From: S012-113 sp965368405
GTDB lineage: Bacteria; Bacteroidota; Bacteroidia; Cytophagales; Cyclobacteriaceae
NCBI GenBank assembly: GCA_965368405.1
Contig: CBDUMS010000057.1
Coordinates: forward strand, 1 to 23,931
Length of the DNA: 23,931 nt
Reading direction: 5' to 3'
Position 1 is the stretch's first letter. Each line of letters begins with the position of its first letter. The notes under the pieces are model-generated. The model ran no database searches, was not told the origin of the DNA, and worked only from the letters and a program-made list of their open reading frames with translations. Of the stretch, positions 21,622 through 23,931 are shown one piece after another. Both the position numbers and the translations under genes were made by a program.

Positions 21622-23412
21622 ATGGACAGTACCCATTTTTTTAAAAAAGGCATTGCGGATCATGAATCAATTTATCAGAAGTTCTCAAAGCACTCGAAAA
21701 GCCTTGCTGTTTACAGAGTTCTGGCATTTGTTGGTGAGATAATTCTCTTTGTCTATCTAATCAATATCCGCGAGCTCTCTTGGGCACTTGGCTCCCTGGC
21801 CATATTTCTATTCATTTTTGCTCTGCTGGTAAAGCGATATAATCGCACGGTCTTCAAGCGAGATCAACAAAATTTTCTTGTTAGTATAAACAAAGATGAG
21901 CTCAATAGACTAAATGGTAAATTCGAGCAGGGAAGTGATGGTTCTGAATATTTACGTCAGGATCATCCCTACGCCCGTGATATCGACATTTTTGGTAATA
22001 CCTCTCTCTTTACCTTAATAAACAGAACTTCTACTTTTCCCGGCAAAGATCTCCTGGCAAAAAGATTACTGGGTGATGCTATCGTTAAAGACCTTCCCCA
22101 GTACCAGCAATCGGTAAGAGAGATGACTACCCACCCCAATTTTATTCAAAACTATCGGGCTCTGGGAATGCATATTAAGTCTGAGGAGAATGATTATAAT
22201 GCATTCATTGACTGGGTAAATAGTCCAAAAGTTTTGCTAAATCGCCCGATAATCAAAACCTTACTCTGGCTTCTCCCCAGTTTATTTTTGATAGCTTTAT
22301 CGACGGCATTTTTTTTCGATTTATCCTACTATATCTGTCTGCCTTTTGTTGCGATTAATGCTTATTTCTTGGCCTCCTATCATAAACATACTTCGAAGGT
22401 AGTTGAGCAAACAAGCGCAAGTGTTCGCTTACTAAAAACTTACATTCATCATTTAGATCTGATCGATAATCATGAATTTGAGTCGTCGTACCTTCAGAGT
22501 CTTATAAAAGCTTTTTCAAGAAATGGGCAAAGTGCTCGACAGGATATTAATGAATTGAGATCGTTGCTCGATCATCTGCAGACTCGAACGAATGATTTAC
22601 ATATATTAATAAATATCCCTTTAATACTGGATCTTCAATGGCTCGTTAGGCTGGAAAAATGGCAAACTCAAAATGGAAAAACAATAGAGCAGTGGATCGC
22701 CACATTTGCTGAGATAGAGGTTATTATCTCGCTTGCTGGTCTGTCTTTTGCAGAGGCTGACTGGGTATACCCAAAAATTGTCGATCAACCTTACAAATTC
22801 CAGAGTACTAACCTGGGACACCCATTACTAAATCGTGAGGAGCGAGTTACTAACAATTTTAATCTCGAAGGAAGAGGGCAATTGGTATTATTAACCGGCC
22901 CGAATATGGCTGGGAAAAGCACCTTTTTAAGAACTATTGCCACCAATATTATTATGGCAAAAATTGGCGGTGCAGTTTGCGCCTCAGCGTTAACGCTAAG
23001 CAATGATTATCAAATCTTTACCTCTATGCGAACCGAAGATGACTTAAGCGAGAGCATCTCATCTTTTTATGCCGAGCTTACCCGAATTAAGCAGCTACTA
23101 ACCACTGTTGATTCGGAGAAAAATGTAATGTTCTTCTTGGATGAGATATTGAAAGGAACAAATTCCGAAGATCGTCATAAGGGAGCGGAGGCTCTTATTA
23201 GACAGCTTATTTCGCTTGGTGTAACTGGCTTTGTTTCAACTCACGATATCGCTTTAGGGCAGCTAACCAGCGAATTGGAAGGTGTTGCTAACTTCAGCTT
23301 CGAGAGTACGATTAATGATGAAAACATTTCCTTCGATTATAAATTAAAAGAAGGGATTTGTACCAGTTTCAATGCTTGCGCTTTAATGCGAAATATGGGC
23401 ATTAACGTATAA
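21622..23412 (+). CDS. MutS-family ATPase with N-terminal membrane segments
   Basis: A 596-residue protein whose C-terminal third is the MutS ATPase domain: Walker A GPNMAGKST (426-434), SMRTEDDLSESISSF, Walker B FFLDEILKGTNSEDR (Asp507, Glu508) and the FVSTHD loop. The N-terminal part has two hydrophobic pairs, about residues 27-70 and 213-255, with a soluble helical region between and a helical lever-like region after. It lacks the MutS mismatch-recognition domain with its Phe-x-Glu motif and is shorter than MutS (about 850). It is therefore not the mismatch-repair MutS, although databases often label it so. The ATPase is intact. The membrane segments suggest a role at the inner membrane, function unknown. 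Possible co-transcription with the dehydratase upstream. Confidence 0.88.
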   Translation: MDSTHFFKKGIADHESIYQKFSKHSKSLAVYRVLAFVGEIILFVYLINIRELSWALGSLAIFLFIFALLVKRYNRTVFKRDQQNFLVSINKDELNRLNGKFEQGSDGSEYLRQDHPYARDIDIFGNTSLFTLINRTSTFPGKDLLAKRLLGDAIVKDLPQYQQSVREMTTHPNFIQNYRALGMHIKSEENDYNAFIDWVNSPKVLLNRPIIKTLLWLLPSLFLIALSTAFFFDLSYYICLPFVAINAYFLASYHKHTSKVVEQTSASVRLLKTYIHHLDLIDNHEFESSYLQSLIKAFSRNGQSARQDINELRSLLDHLQTRTNDLHILINIPLILDLQWLVRLEKWQTQNGKTIEQWIATFAEIEVIISLAGLSFAEADWVYPKIVDQPYKFQSTNLGHPLLNREERVTNNFNLEGRGQLVLLTGPNMAGKSTFLRTIATNIIMAKIGGAVCASALTLSNDYQIFTSMRTEDDLSESISSFYAELTRIKQLLTTVDSEKNVMFFLDEILKGTNSEDRHKGAEALIRQLISLGVTGFVSTHDIALGQLTSELEGVANFSFESTINDENISFDYKLKEGICTSFNACALMRNMGINV

Positions 23413-23445
23413 GTTTAAGCCAAGCAGGTAGCTTAGTATGTATTT

Positions 23446-23931
23446 TCAGGAGCCTGTAATCGGATTTTTAATTTGCCAGCGTAAGGTAAAGTAGGCGATA
23501 GTTCCGGCGATGATATTTGCTACGACTAAACCATAGAATATACCGCGAATTCCATATAACGAGGAGCCTAAATAAATCAAAGGCACAATAAGCAAGATCA
23601 TCTGTGTGAAAATTAAGCCTGCTGATAGGAGCGGTTTACGTAAGACATTAAGCACATTGGCAATAATATCAAACACACCGCGCAAGGCGTATCCAAGCGG
23701 AACAATTTGTAAATACAGGGCAATGTTATCGATTACTTCTTGTTCAGTACTGAATAAGCTTGCCACCGGTTCAGCAATAAAAAACAGTAATATAAAGCTA
23801 CCACCTCCCCAGAGTATAGCAAACCTCATTCCCTGATTCAGTGCATCTTTGGCGCGATCTACTTTATTCGCACCTATATTCTGACCAACAAAGGGGTTCA
23901 TAACAGATCCTATGGCCATAATAATCGCCAT
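23446..23931 (-). CDS. MATE-family efflux transporter (C-terminal part; 5' end outside window)
   Basis: The frame runs from beyond base 23931 to the stop at 23446, giving 161 C-terminal residues of a protein usually around 450 long. The fragment has the MATE block GSVMNPFVGQNIGANKVDRAK (the second-half VGQxxGA motif), then about four hydrophobic helices with the typical P-L-G-Y-A-L-R-G kink helix. It ends in a basic, polar tail. The Met at the window edge is inside the protein and is not the start. MATE proteins export cationic drugs and metabolites with Na+ or H+. The gene converges on the MutS-like gene, with 33 bp between stop codons and no strong terminator. Confidence 0.9.
   Translation of the reverse strand: MAIIMAIGSVMNPFVGQNIGANKVDRAKDALNQGMRFAILWGGGSFILLFFIAEPVASLFSTEQEVIDNIALYLQIVPLGYALRGVFDIIANVLNVLRKPLLSAGLIFTQMILLIVPLIYLGSSLYGIRGIFYGLVVANIIAGTIAYFTLRWQIKNPITGS

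Noticed and set aside
21622..23412. Calling this gene mutS (mismatch repair)
   Set aside because: It lacks the mismatch-recognition domain, is much shorter than MutS and carries membrane segments.
23413..23445. Bidirectional terminator between the MutS-like and MATE genes
   Set aside because: Only a 5-bp stem (TAAGC/GCTTA) without a T-run is present, which is too weak to call.
1..23931. Mobile elements, prophage, CRISPR arrays, tRNA and rRNA genes
   Set aside because: No transposase or integrase genes, no spaced direct repeats and no tRNA or rRNA signatures were seen on either strand.

Overview
This is AT-rich chromosomal DNA from a member of the Bacteroidota, most likely a marine-type Cytophagales or Flavobacteriia relative; the phylum is firm and the finer placement is a guess. 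The evidence is gene content and order (coaX / outer-membrane protein / TPR / lptC / CorC-type protein / ppiD; recF followed by a DUF721 gene; a TPR gene beside ribH), the Bacteroidota form of several proteins, the near absence of Shine-Dalgarno sequences, and repeated matches to the Bacteroidota promoter (TTG or TTTG, about 19-22 bp, TAnnTTTG). I see no tRNA, rRNA, transposon, prophage or CRISPR array. Coding density is high. Both edge genes (ppiD at the left, a MATE transporter at the right) are cut by the window.

Layout. (1) 1-6951, minus strand: a tight envelope-biogenesis cluster in the order coaX, a beta-barrel-like protein, a TPR protein, lptC, a two-helix membrane protein, a CNNM/CorC-type protein and ppiD. 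Most neighbours overlap or nearly touch; ppiD also has its own good promoter. (2) 7093-8598, plus: an NhaD-type sodium/proton antiporter. (3) 8595-10919, minus: pdhA, a membrane-anchored TPR protein, a hairpin terminator, then ribH. (4) 11011-12436, plus: recF overlapping a DUF721/DciA-like gene. (5) 12439-17556, minus: a methionine operon. A promoter, a SAM-I riboswitch and an intrinsic terminator precede metZ, then metX fused to a rhodanese domain, then a bifunctional aspartokinase-homoserine dehydrogenase. (6) serS on minus, an unrecognised secreted protein on plus, a one-domain asparaginase on minus. (7) 20226-20625: a gene-poor stretch with palindromes, one possible tiny ORF and a strong hairpin. 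(8) 20626-23412, plus: a threonine/serine dehydratase, then a MutS-family ATPase with membrane segments, facing the MATE gene.

How the genes fit together. The methionine operon holds the enzymes for both ends of the aspartate branch (aspartokinase and homoserine dehydrogenase) plus the acetylation and direct sulfhydrylation steps to homocysteine, all behind one SAM sensor. This argues that the bifunctional kinase is the methionine-dedicated form. The rhodanese domain on MetX raises the possibility of local sulfur delivery to MetZ. The most interesting points are this fusion, the extra pairing potential around the metZ start, the membrane MutS-like ATPase, and several convergent gene pairs with no room for a terminator between their stop codons.
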